The notes beneath the pieces are model-generated. The model saw nothing but the letters and a program-made list of their open reading frames with translations, was not told the origin of the DNA and made no database searches. A stretch of 15,374 nt of DNA from Penaeus vannamei. Lineage: Eukaryota > Arthropoda > Malacostraca > Decapoda > Penaeidae. The stretch is taken from assembly GCF_042767895.1 (NCBI RefSeq), contig NC_091574.1, positions 33,315,285 through 33,330,658 on the forward strand, given 5' to 3'. The position numbers and the translations under genes are program-made. Below, one piece after another: positions 1 to 7,254 of this stretch; the first letter of the stretch is position 1, and every line of letters starts with the position of its first letter.

Positions 1-173
<173 letters not shown>

Positions 174-278
174 TTTTATCGTGTATATGTCCGGACATGT
201 AATCTTAGACAAAGGAACACTAAAAACAACTTAAAAGATAAATAAATCAATCCGGTCCATGTCAATCAACAAACAGAC
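174..278. other. short unique spacer with a 12-bp palindrome
   Basis: This is non-repetitive, AT-leaning sequence between two repeat blocks. It holds a perfect 12-bp palindrome, ATGTCCGGACAT, at 187-198. No gene or RNA is apparent. Confidence 0.6.
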
Positions 279-985
279 CTTCTTTTTCTTCCCCTTTTCC
301 CTCTTTCTCCCTCCCCCTCTCTCTTTTCCCTCCTTCCATCTTTCTATCTATTTCTCCCTTCCACTTTCTCCTCCTCCTCTCTCACTTTCCCCCTTTCTCT
401 TTCTCCTTCCTTTCCACCCTGTCTCTCTGTCTCCCTCTTTCCCTCTTTCCTCCTCCTCCTCTCTCACTTTCTCTGTCCTTTCCATCCTTCCTCTCTACCA
501 CCCTCTTTCCCTCTTTTTCCCCCTACCCCTCTCTCCCTCTTCACTTTCTCCTCCCTTTCCATCCTTCCTTTCTATCTCACTCTTTCCCTCTTCCCCCTTT
601 CTCTCACTTCTCTCCTTCTCCTTTCCACCCCCTGTCCCTCTCTATCTCCCTCTTTCCCTCTTTTCCCGCTCCTCCTCTCTCACTTTCTCCCTTTTTCTTC
701 CTCCTTCCTCTCTCCCATTCTCTTTCTCCTTCCTTTCCACCCTTCCTCTCTATCTCCCCCTTTCCCCCTTTTCCCGCTCCTCCTCTCTCACTTTCTCATT
801 CCCTTTCCCACCCTTCCTTCCTATCTCCCTCTTTCCCTCCTCCTCTCCCATTCTATTTCTCCTTCCTTTCCACCCTTCCTCTCTATCTCCCTCTTTCCCC
901 CTTCCTCCTCTCTCCCATTCTCCTTCTCCTTCCTTCCCACCCTTCCTCTCTATCTCCCTCTTTCCCCCTCCTCCTCTCTTTGCCC
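279..985. repeat. degenerate polypyrimidine minisatellite, ~63-77 bp unit
   Basis: The + strand is almost entirely C and T. A recurring segment beginning TTTCCACCCTTCC and running through CTATCTCCCTCTTTCCC to CTCCTCCTCTCTC can be traced at about 411, 479, 556, 622, 734, 804, 867 and 934. Most intervals are 63-77 bp; one of about 112 bp suggests a degenerate or merged unit. It is therefore a decayed tandem repeat, not just a simple CT tract. The 354-codon frame starting at 259 is Ser/Leu/Pro/Phe low-complexity translation of this block and is not a credible gene. Confidence 0.85.
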
Positions 986-1100
986 CCAAGGTCACAGAAG
1001 CGGAAGCCCCCAGTCAACTTTTCCTGCGAGCGACAGCGGTGAATCCTAATGAAGCCGCCCACCTCCTCTACACGGCGACGGTCCCGGGGATGCTATGGGG
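986..1100. other. high-complexity island between pyrimidine tracts
   Basis: About 115 bp of mixed, CpG-containing sequence interrupts the pyrimidine block. It includes GTGAATCCTAATGAAGCCGC at 1039-1058, which resembles a stretch near 3150-3169. It sits behind a long polypyrimidine run ending in CCCCCAAG, which superficially resembles a splice acceptor, but no supported exon end can be seen. It could be remnant unique DNA or a fragment of a dispersed repeat. Confidence 0.5.
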
Positions 1101-1615
1101 CGCTTTCCCTCTCCTTCATCCTCCTCTCTTTTATTCCCCTTCCTTTCTTCTTCTCCTTCTCTTTCTTTCCTTTTCTTCTTTCTTTATATTCTCCTTCTTT
1201 CTTTTTCTCATTCCTTTTTTTAAAATTACTTTCCCTTCTCTTTTCTTTCTTCCCCCTACCCTTCTTTTTCTGTTATCTCCTTCCTTCTTCTCCGTCTTTC
1301 TTTTGGCCATTCCTTTATTTTAAATTACATTCCTCTTCTCCTTTCTCCTTCCTTCTCCCTACCCTTCTTTCCTCTACTTCCTTTTTGTCATTCCTTTTCC
1401 CATACGCCTCTTCTTCCTTCTCCTTTCCCCTACCTTTCTTTCCTTTATTTCATTTTCTAATTTCATCGCCTTCCTCTTCTCCCTGTCCTCTCCCTTCCTC
1501 CTTCCCCTACTCTTTCCCCTTTCCTCCTCCCTTCTACTACCTTTTCCGTATTCCTTTCCCTTCATTTCCATTACCTTTTATTTCCCTTTTTCTCTCTTTT
1601 CCGCACGGTATTTCT
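1101..1615. repeat. polypyrimidine tract with ~80-100 bp internal repeats
   Basis: This T/C-rich DNA has more T than the block at 279-985. A recurring CATTCCTTT motif lies at about 1209, 1308 and 1389, each followed by T/C sequence including CCCTACCCTTCTTT or similar. The first two copies also share a TTAAATTAC-like segment. This suggests a second, older tandem repeat. Open frames here on either strand are compositional. Confidence 0.75.
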
Positions 1616-1633
1616 TGTTGCAATATTGACCAA

Positions 1634-1866
1634 TAATATCATCATTATCATTATTATGATCGTTATTACTATAATAACAACAATAATCATCATTATTATT
1701 ATCATCATCATTACTTTCATTATCATTGTTATCATCATCATTACTTTCATTATCATTGTTATTATCATCATCGTTACTTTCATTATCATTGCTATCATCA
1801 TTATTTCACTATTACCGTTATCATTATCATCATCTTCATCATCATCATGCTTAACATCATCATTCC
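1634..1866. repeat. imperfect ATC/ATT trinucleotide repeat
   Basis: This run is dominated by ATC, ATT and ATA triplets. Within it, TTACTTTCATTATCATTG recurs at about 1711, 1741 and 1774, intervals of 30 and 33 bp, so part of the tract has been duplicated as a larger unit. The Ile-rich and Met/Ile/Asp-rich frames are translations of the triplets. Confidence 0.9.
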
Positions 1867-1889
1867 TCACCACCAACACCTACCCTTCC

Positions 1890-2045
1890 TGGCCCTAACT
1901 GCGCGGCGTGTATGGTGAGCGCACTGATTGTGCTGAGTGCGGCGCGAGTGTAGCGCCGCCGCCGGTCCGAGCCGTTCGAGTGTGATTAATCCCTGGCCCA
2001 TTCGCGGCCGCTTCTCGACACGGTCACCTTGGCTGGACCGCCCGC
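1890..2045. other. CpG-rich unique island
   Basis: High-complexity sequence with many CpG dinucleotides, including GCGCGGCG, GCGCCGCCGCC and a GCGGCCGC octamer. It has no convincing coding frame, tRNA or promoter architecture. It may be a remnant of unique GC-rich DNA or a regulatory patch. Confidence 0.5.
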
Positions 2046-2190
2046 CCCTCCGCCCCCCTCCCCGCCCATCAGCCCATCCCCCCTCCCCTACTCCGGCCCA
2101 TCAGCCCCTCCCCCATCATCTATCCCATCCCCACTCCCCCCGGCCCATCAGTCCTCCTCCACCCCTCTGCTTCCCCCTCCCCCCATTGAG
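2046..2190. repeat. C-rich low-complexity DNA with GCCCATCAG repeats
   Basis: The strand is dominated by C with few G. The motif GCCCATCAG recurs at 2064, 2096 and 2143, separated by CCCCTCC-type spacers of variable length. The Pro/Ser/His-rich frames across it follow from composition. Confidence 0.7.
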
Positions 2191-2259
2191 TCCCGGTTGT
2201 ATGTGATGTGTTGTTTGGCCCCATTTCCCTGAGTCTTGTTTCCGCTCTGACTTTTATTT

Positions 2260-2395
2260 GGGTATGCGGTCCCTCTGCCCTTCGTCGCCGGGTATGTGGT
2301 CCTTCAGTGTTCCTCCCTGTTGGGTATGCGGTCCCTCTGCCCTTCGTCCCCGGGTATGTGGTCCTTCAGTGTCCCTCCCTGTCGGTTATGTGGTC
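2260..2395. repeat. tandem repeat with 62-bp unit built of ~31-bp halves
   Basis: GGGTATGCGGTCC starts at 2260 and 2322, and its variant GGGTATGTGGTCC starts at about 2290 and 2352. The two halves differ after the shared head: one continues CTCTGCCCTTCGTC, the other TTCAGTG(T/C)(T/C)CCTCCCTG. Two nearly identical 62-bp units are followed by a degenerate half-unit at about 2383 and a further echo near 2446. The order is a-b-a-b-b', a small higher-order repeat. Confidence 0.88.
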
Positions 2396-2490
2396 TCTCA
2401 TCTCCTCTCTCCTATGTGCGTGTTTCCCCAAGCCTTCTTCTTCGGCTATGTGGCCCCCGACTCCCGAAGAGGGACTGCGGGACACCATAC
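2396..2490. other. spacer between minisatellite and GT tract
   Basis: Mixed sequence with a last weak echo of the upstream repeat near 2446. It ends in TACGTACGTG, which leads into the (GT)n array. No gene is evident. Confidence 0.5.
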
Positions 2491-2625
<135 letters not shown>

Positions 2626-2635
2626 CAATACAACA

Positions 2636-2680
2636 TAGATAGATAGATAAACAGGCGGATATGTAAATAGATAGATATCG
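2636..2680. repeat. short (GATA)n/(TAGA)n tracts
   Basis: Two small tetranucleotide stretches, ATAGATAGATAGATA at about 2636-2649 and TAGATAGATAT near 2668-2678, lie directly after the GT array. Confidence 0.85.
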
Positions 2681-2879
2681 ATATACAGAAATACACACGA
2701 ATAAGGTGTGTGAATCCATGCACGTCTCCTGTTCACTCGTCCCAGAGCGATATATAACGCACCTAAGCTCGCAGCATAAAGCGCCGTAACATGTCAGTGG
2801 TTATACAACGGCCCCACTACCCCCTCTCCCCTCCCCCCCCACACCTCCACCCCCTCCCCCTCCCAATTCCCGAGCAGCA

Positions 2880-2915
2880 CACCTGTCCGTCGGCCACCTG
2901 CCTCGGCCACAGGTG
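2880..2915. promoter_or_regulatory. three E2-boxes at 15-bp spacing
   Basis: CACCTG occurs at 2880-2885 and 2895-2900, and its reverse complement CAGGTG at 2910-2915, so the starts are exactly 15 bp apart. The outer pair extends to an 8-bp inverted repeat, ACACCTGT and ACAGGTGT. CACCTG is the known core for Snail/ZEB zinc-finger and some bHLH factors, and AGGTGT is also a T-box half-site. Function is inferred from motif density only. Confidence 0.35.
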
Positions 2916-3292
2916 TAAAGACATCGTGCAAATGGGTGTACCGAGGCCCGGCTATCTTATCACGTGGGACGGTCGTGCGCGGGAGGACATGGGAGGAAGG
3001 AAACGGAAATATAACTTTTTTCTTTCCGCTGTAAATATGGGTTCACTCCACGTCGGCTTATTAATCCGAACGCTCGTGTTTTGGTGTTTGTATAGCCTCG
3101 CCACACCAGCTTCACCGCACTTGCACTGGGGAAAAGGCTACGTCCCCAGTGAACCCTGACGAAGCCGCAGGAGAGTGCCTTTCCTCGCGGTTCTCGACGC
3201 TGTGCCCTTATGCCCTTCTTGCACACATACCCCGATTCCTGGCCCTCATTTCCACGCGTGTTCTTGACGGAGAGCAATCGCTATTTTTCTGC

Positions 3293-3336
3293 TTTTATAG
3301 AGCTCCTTCTAGAAACCGTATTGTGTTTGTCAGAAG
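3293..3336 (+). promoter_or_regulatory. possible TATA/Inr core promoter
   Basis: TTTTATAG at 3293-3300 resembles a TATA element, and TCAGAAG at 3330-3336 resembles an arthropod initiator. A start near 3332 would leave a leader of about 50 bases before the ATG at 3383. The TATA-to-Inr distance is a few bases longer than usual. Both motifs are short and common, so this is suggestive only because of the Kozak ATG and splice donor that follow. Confidence 0.22.
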
Positions 3337-3382
3337 TGAGAACAAGAGATAATATCAAGACCAATAAAGAGTTTGAACCAAG

Positions 3383-3564
3383 ATGGCGCTAACGCCCCGC
3401 CGCGCCAACATCCCCGACGCCACACGCGGAGGAAACAATGAGGGAAAATCAGCCCATTCTGGCTCCTCCGCCCACGAGGAAAGAGGCGATGAGCGATTTG
3501 CATGTCTCGGAGGCTTCCAGGAGGAGAAGGGCGGCCAATTATGCCATTCCAGGAGGCCCGGCGG
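3383..3564 (+). CDS. candidate first coding exon of an unrecognised gene
   Basis: The ATG at 3383 has A at -3 and G at +4, and an in-frame TGA stands at 3374-3376, so it would be the true first start. The open frame gives 60 codons beginning MALTPRRANIPD and reaches GGG-TGA exactly where a consensus splice donor, CGG|GTGAGT, occurs (intron GT at 3565-3566). Third positions are strongly G/C in the first dozen or so codons after the ATG. The product would be hydrophilic (Arg, Gly, Ser, Glu), with no domain I recognise. The ATG is embedded in a YY1-type AAGATGGCG, a pattern seen at many animal gene starts. Against it: the opposite strand is also open (3355-3573), the donor overlaps an AP-1 site, no acceptor or second exon is identified, and the length is not significant. 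It could simply be promoter DNA. Confidence 0.17.
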
Positions 3565-3707
3565 GTGAGTCACCTCCTTTTTGGCAAGTGTGTCCCTAGA
3601 CCTCCCCCCCCCTCCCCCACCTCACCCCCCAAAACGTGCCCTGATTGCCCCCGCCCCTGGCCCCTCTTGTGCCCCGGGAATCACAATAAGCTCGGGGTCC
3701 CTTCGCC

Positions 3708-3737
3708 TACGTCACTTCTACGTCATACACACGTCAC
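3708..3737. promoter_or_regulatory. three CRE/ATF half-sites phased at 11 bp
   Basis: TACGTCAC at 3708-3715, TACGTCAT at 3719-3726 and CACGTCAC at 3730-3737 share the ACGTCA core in the same orientation. Core starts are at 3709, 3720 and 3731, exactly 11 bp apart, so the sites face nearly the same side of the helix. ACGTCA is the established core for CREB/ATF bZIP proteins. Binding here is inferred. Confidence 0.4.
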
Positions 3738-4267
3738 GACGCGCCGCACGAGACTTACGCGCGCGCCTGCACGCAGCCTCTGAGTCGCTGCGACGACGTG
3801 GTGAGACTCCGAACGCCGTGTTTGAGCCTTTTCCTCTCTTTTGAGGAGAGAGAGAGAGGGGAAAATAGGAGGGCGCACGCTTGTAATTCCTACGCCTCTT
3901 TCAGACGCACGTGTAACTGACTCCTAATCTATGTCTTCACCGAAGAAGAGAAAGTGTTAAGTGCCACGTTCATTACACAGAGAACGGTCGCTGCGTGACT
4001 TCTCTTCGCACGAGTTTCCAAGACCGCGTGACGGGCGGGGTCGCGAGTGTAAACAAACCCGCGGAAAACAAAACACAGGAGAGAGGCAAATAAATAAAAT
4101 GCTCGCGACGTGTTTGCCTCTGTTTGCACGTGCGCGAGGAAAGAACGTGTTTGTATGACAAAAGTCTCGATAAAGGGCGGGCGGCGGCGGCGGGATGGAG
4201 GCCGCCCGGGCCCCAGACAGGCACGAGACGGGGGTGTGCCCTCACGCGCTCCCGGGACGTGACTGCT

Positions 4268-4315
4268 ATTGGTGCAACGCTCGGCGAATCACAATGACCG
4301 CCGCCGTGACGTCAC
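4268..4315. promoter_or_regulatory. reverse CCAAT box plus palindromic CRE
   Basis: ATTGG at 4268-4272 and the palindrome GTGACGTCAC at 4306-4315 lie about 35 bp apart in CpG-rich DNA, just before the purine tract. CCAAT (NF-Y) next to CRE is a known promoter pairing. A 25-codon frame opens at ATG 4294 with A at -3 and overlaps the CRE, but it is too short to judge. Confidence 0.35.
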
Positions 4316-4390
4316 ATCGGGGACCAGAACGCGGCGGTGACTCGCACGTCCCGCTCGCCCCTTCGCGCTGAATGCCGACGGGCGCGACCA

Positions 4391-5405
4391 GGAGGAGGAA
4401 GGAAGGGAGGAGAGGAAGGAAGGAAAGGAGGGGAGGAGAGAGGGAAGGAAGAAAGGGAGGAGAGGAAGGAAAGAAAGGAGGGGAAGAGAGGGGGAAGGAA
4501 AGGAGGGGAGGAGAGGAGGAAGGAAAGGAAGGAAGAAAGAGGCAGAGAGGAGAGGAAGGAAGGAACGAAAGGGGAGGAGAGGGGGAAGGAAGGTAGAGAA
4601 AGGGAGGGCAAGGAAGGTGAAGGAAAGTAACTGGAGAGAGAGACTGGAGGGAGGGGGCAAGAAGGAAGGGAAGGGAGGGGAGGAGAGACGGAAGGAAGGG
4701 AAGGGAAGAGAGAATAAAAAGAAGAAAAGTAGGAGAGGAGGAAAGAAGGAAGGGAAGAGAAGAGAGAATCAAAAGAAGAAAAGTAGGAGAGAGGAAAGAA
4801 GGGAGGGGGAGGGGAGAGACGGAAGGAAAGGGAAGGGGAAGAGAGAATAAAAAGAAGAAAAGTAGGAGAGGAGGAAAGAAGGAAGGGAAGAGAAGAGAGA
4901 ATCAAAGAAGAAAAGTAGGAGAGGAGGAAGAAGGAAGGGGAAAAGATGTGGATGGAAAGGAGGGAGGGGAGAGGAGGAGGGGGGAGGGAGGGGAGGTAGG
5001 AGGAGAGAGAGTAGAGGAGGAAGGGAAGGAGGAGGAAGTAAAGGGGCAAAAGGAGGAAGGGAGGGGAAGAGGATCGAGGGAAGGAAGGCAGGGGGGGGAA
5101 GAGAGGACGTTGGAAGGAGGGAACGGAGGCTAAGACAGCTGTAAGGAAACGTAGAGACAGGAAAGAAAAAAAAGAGAGGGGAAGGGAGATACATGTAAGA
5201 AAGGGAGATGAGAAAAAGAAGAAAGGATGGGAGAAGTATGAAAATAAATAAATAAGGATGGAGGTAAAGAAGGACGAAAGGCAAGAAAGTAGAACGAAAA
5301 AAAAAACAAGAGAAAATGGATGAAAAGTAGAAAAAAAGAAATGAAGATGAGAGGACGAAACAAAACAAAGAATAGAAGAAAGGAGAAGAAGGAGAGAAAG
5401 AAAAT
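4391..5405. repeat. 1-kb purine tract (GGA/GAA-rich)
   Basis: The + strand is almost wholly A and G: GGA-rich at the left and increasingly A-rich to the right. It contains a tandem higher-order repeat at about 4680-4945 (separate entry). Long frames on both strands (Ser/Phe/Leu/Pro on the minus, Glu/Gly/Arg/Lys on the plus) are compositional. Tracts of this length can form intramolecular triplex DNA. Confidence 0.92.
4680..4945. repeat. 133-bp higher-order repeat inside the purine tract
   Basis: The motif GAGAGAAT(A/C)AAA(A)GAAGAAAAGTAGGAG occurs four times, with its AGAAT anchor at 4711, 4765, 4844 and 4898. Intervals are 54, 79 and 54 bp. The subunit variants alternate (ATAAAAA, ATCAAAA, ATAAAAA, ATCAAAG), so the pair of subunits has been duplicated as a 133-bp block. 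Confidence 0.88.
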
Positions 5406-5707
5406 CTAATTGAAACACACATTATAAATACATAAGGAGAGGAAAAAGAAGTTTATATTTCTACATTTTCATCCGATGCAAAAAAAAAAAAAAAAGAAAG
5501 AAAAAAAAAATCCAAGAATCCTCATTGTGTTTCCTTCAGCGAAGCGGCGAAGGATTTTAGAGAGAATTTTCGTGAAAAGAAATTCAGACAAAAAAATGAC
5601 TTTGACTTATCTATTATTCACCATCACTCAAAAATCATAATCTTTTATTATTTACTTGCAATTTGAAAGCAAAATGCATCGGTCATAGGCTCTCTCTCTC
5701 AATCACA
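5406..5707. other. AT-rich unique DNA with poly(A) run
   Basis: AT-rich sequence containing an A-run broken by GAAAG at about 5480-5510, then roughly 190 bp of high-complexity DNA ending in a short CT run. No promoter, RNA gene or credible coding frame is seen. The A-run could be a retroposon tail, but I find no matching body or target-site duplication. Confidence 0.5.

Positions 5708-5788
<81 letters not shown>
5708..5788. repeat. (TA)n microsatellite, about 40 units
   Basis: Uninterrupted TA repeat. It is followed directly by ATCT tetranucleotides and a palindrome, making the whole 5708-5880 stretch unusually able to unwind or extrude. Confidence 0.97.
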
Positions 5789-5792
<4 letters not shown>

Positions 5793-5836
5793 TATCTATC
5801 TATCCATATGTACATGTACATATAGATAGATAGATA
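5793..5836. repeat. near-perfect 44-bp palindrome with no spacer
   Basis: Arms 5793-5814 and 5815-5836 are reverse complements at 21 of 22 positions; the only mismatch is 5805/5824. The centre is TATGTACATGTACATA and the flanks are TATC repeats on the left and GATA repeats on the right. It is thus an inversion-symmetric (TATC)n-palindrome-(GATA)n. The sequence can extrude a cruciform or fold back as RNA. Confidence 0.92.
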
Positions 5837-5945
5837 AACATAGATGGGCATAAATCTATATATCTATATATATAAATCTATACACATACACAAACTAAAA
5901 TATACTTACACACTTACCCCCCCCCCCCCCACACACAAACATATA
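5837..5945. repeat. degenerate TA/CA repeats with a C14 run
   Basis: Mixed TATA/TCTA and CACA stretches. A homopolymer of 14 C occupies 5917-5930 and passes into ACACACAAAC. Homopolymers of this length are often misassembled, so the exact count is uncertain. Confidence 0.8.
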
Positions 5946-6330
5946 TATTTATATATGTACATTATCAGTTATCCTTATTCCTGTCTTTAACATTATCATG
6001 GACATTACTATCATTATCACCATTGTCATTTTTCTCCTTATCATAATACTCTCTTTCATTAATAACACTATCTTGGCCATCATGATAATAGAAATGATTA
6101 TGATAGAAGCGAAACCTTGTCTAAATATAGAAACAGGGAGAACTTGTCAACATTGCCATTTGTCATATGTCTTGATGACAAACCGGTTTTGACATTGGTA
6201 GAAGAAAAAACGAAAACTAGTTAAAAAAAAAAAGGAAAAAAAAATATATATTAAACTTTCAGATATTTCATAGCAAATTCTAAAAAAAAAAGTTTGAGAA
6301 ATACGAAAGAGATGAGGTTAAAAAAGGAAA
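5946..6330. other. AT-rich intergenic DNA, partly decayed ATT/ATC repeat
   Basis: The first half is Ile-coding ATT/ATC-like sequence, probably an eroded trinucleotide repeat. The 64-codon frame at 5998-6192 derives from it and has no recognisable domain. The second half is A-rich with several A8-A10 runs. No gene is supported. Confidence 0.55.
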
Positions 6331-6389
6331 GGATAATGACGATGATGTTGATAATGATGACCATGATAATAATATTGACGATGACGACT

Positions 6390-6420
<31 letters not shown>

Positions 6421-6465
6421 CGATGACGAATATGATGATGATGTGATGGCGATGACGATGAGAAC
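6331..6465. repeat. (GAT)n/(GAC)n trinucleotide repeat
   Basis: Imperfect GAT, GAC and AAT triplets with a core of about ten pure GAT near 6391-6420. The minus-strand Ile/Val-rich frame is its translation. Confidence 0.93.
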
Positions 6466-6539
6466 TAAAAGTAAGAAAAATATGAAAAGAAAAATCAAGC
6501 AAAAAAGGAAGCAAAACTAAAACACGCTATAAAAGAGCA

Positions 6540-6708
6540 AGGAATTATCCTCTTCAGATAGGATGGATTCGAGAAAAAGAAACGAAGCTTTCCGGCGTCG
6601 TGTTAATCCTCGCCTCCAAGCCCGGATTAGATCCTAGGATAAATTAGCTCTTATCCTGCCGGGGAAATTCTTGGCTCGGAGTCGGATGAAAAGGGTGGCC
6701 GGTCGCTG
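6540..6708. promoter_or_regulatory. unique island with GATA and TAATCC motifs
   Basis: High-complexity DNA between two repeat blocks. It carries TTATC/GATAA-type GATA motifs at 6545-6549, 6638-6642 and 6651-6655, a further GATA at 6557-6560, K50-homeodomain cores TAATCC at 6604-6609 and GGATTA at 6624-6629, a palindrome ATCCTAGGAT at 6631-6640 and a 7-bp inverted repeat AGGATAA/TTATCCT at 6636-6642/6651-6657. TAATCC is the known Otx/bicoid-class site. Enhancer function is speculative. Confidence 0.27.
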
Positions 6709-6723
6709 AGGGAGGGAGGGAGG

Positions 6724-6811
<88 letters not shown>

Positions 6812-6934
6812 GAGAGAGGGAAGGAGGGATGGAAGAGGAGGGAGAGAGGGAGAGAGGGAAGGGAGGGATGGAAAGAGGGGAGGAGGGAGGGAGGGAGGGA
6901 GGGAGGGAGGGAGGGAGGAAGGAAGGAGGAGAGA

Positions 6935-7022
<88 letters not shown>

Positions 7023-7159
7023 AGGAGGGATGGAAGAGGGGAGGAGAGGGAGAGAGGGAAGGAGGGATGGAAGAGGGAGGGAGGGAGGGAGGGAGGAGAG
7101 AGGAGGGAGAGGGGAGGGAGGGGAGTGAGAGGGAGAGAAGGGAGAGAGAGGGGGAGAGG

Positions 7160-7254
<95 letters not shown>

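Larger units (their letters stand above)
2681..3370. other. unique intergenic DNA with E-box cluster
   Basis: Mostly high-complexity sequence, interrupted by a C-rich stretch at about 2813-2870. Visible sites are a TATATAA run near 2750, three E-boxes at 2880, 2895 and 2910, a TCACGTGG E-box at 2960-2967, an 8-bp inverted repeat at 3124-3131/3144-3151, and an isolated TTCTAGAA heat-shock-type dimer at 3307-3314. Frames of 60-120 codons on both strands show no recognisable domain and overlap each other, so none is called. The end of this segment is the putative upstream region of the candidate exon at 3383. Confidence 0.6.
3371..4390. promoter_or_regulatory. 1-kb CpG-rich domain with clustered promoter-type motifs
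   Basis: This is the longest repeat-poor stretch and its base composition stands out. I count about 22 CpG between 3692 and 3823 alone. Motifs seen: AAGATGGCG (YY1 type) at 3380-3388, ATTTGCAT octamer at 3496-3503, CCAAT at 3535-3539, TGAGTCA (AP-1) at 3566-3572, three ACGTCA cores at 3709-3736, GGGCGGGG at 4033-4040, TGTAAACA (forkhead) at 4048-4055, GCACGTGC at 4126-4133, ATTGG (reverse CCAAT) at 4268-4272 and the full CRE TGACGTCA at 4307-4314. CCAAT, GC boxes and CREs together are typical of metazoan proximal promoters. Direction and target gene are unknown. Invertebrate genomes lack vertebrate-style CpG islands as a rule, so the promoter reading is an inference. Confidence 0.4.

Noticed and set aside
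259..1323. 354-codon plus-strand Pro/Ser/Leu/Phe frame
   Set aside because: Translation of a C/T-rich degenerate minisatellite; nothing apart from composition supports it.
3150..3200. CTGACGA word as a hammerhead ribozyme core (such motifs occur in Penelope-like retroelements)
   Set aside because: No GAAA strand follows at the required distance after a plausible stem II, here or near 7568. In the 1049 copy the word itself is CTAATGA and so lacks the core.
4312..5418. 368-codon minus-strand Ser/Phe/Leu/Pro frame
   Set aside because: Compositional reading of a purine tract; residues follow the GGA/GAA repeat with no domain.
5480..5510. Poly(A) run as a SINE or LINE tail
   Set aside because: No RNA polymerase III boxes, element body or target-site duplication could be seen on either side.
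6560..6575. GGATTCGA as a tRNA B-box on the minus strand
   Set aside because: No matching A-box, acceptor stem or cloverleaf can be built around it; no other B-box-like site was found by eye.
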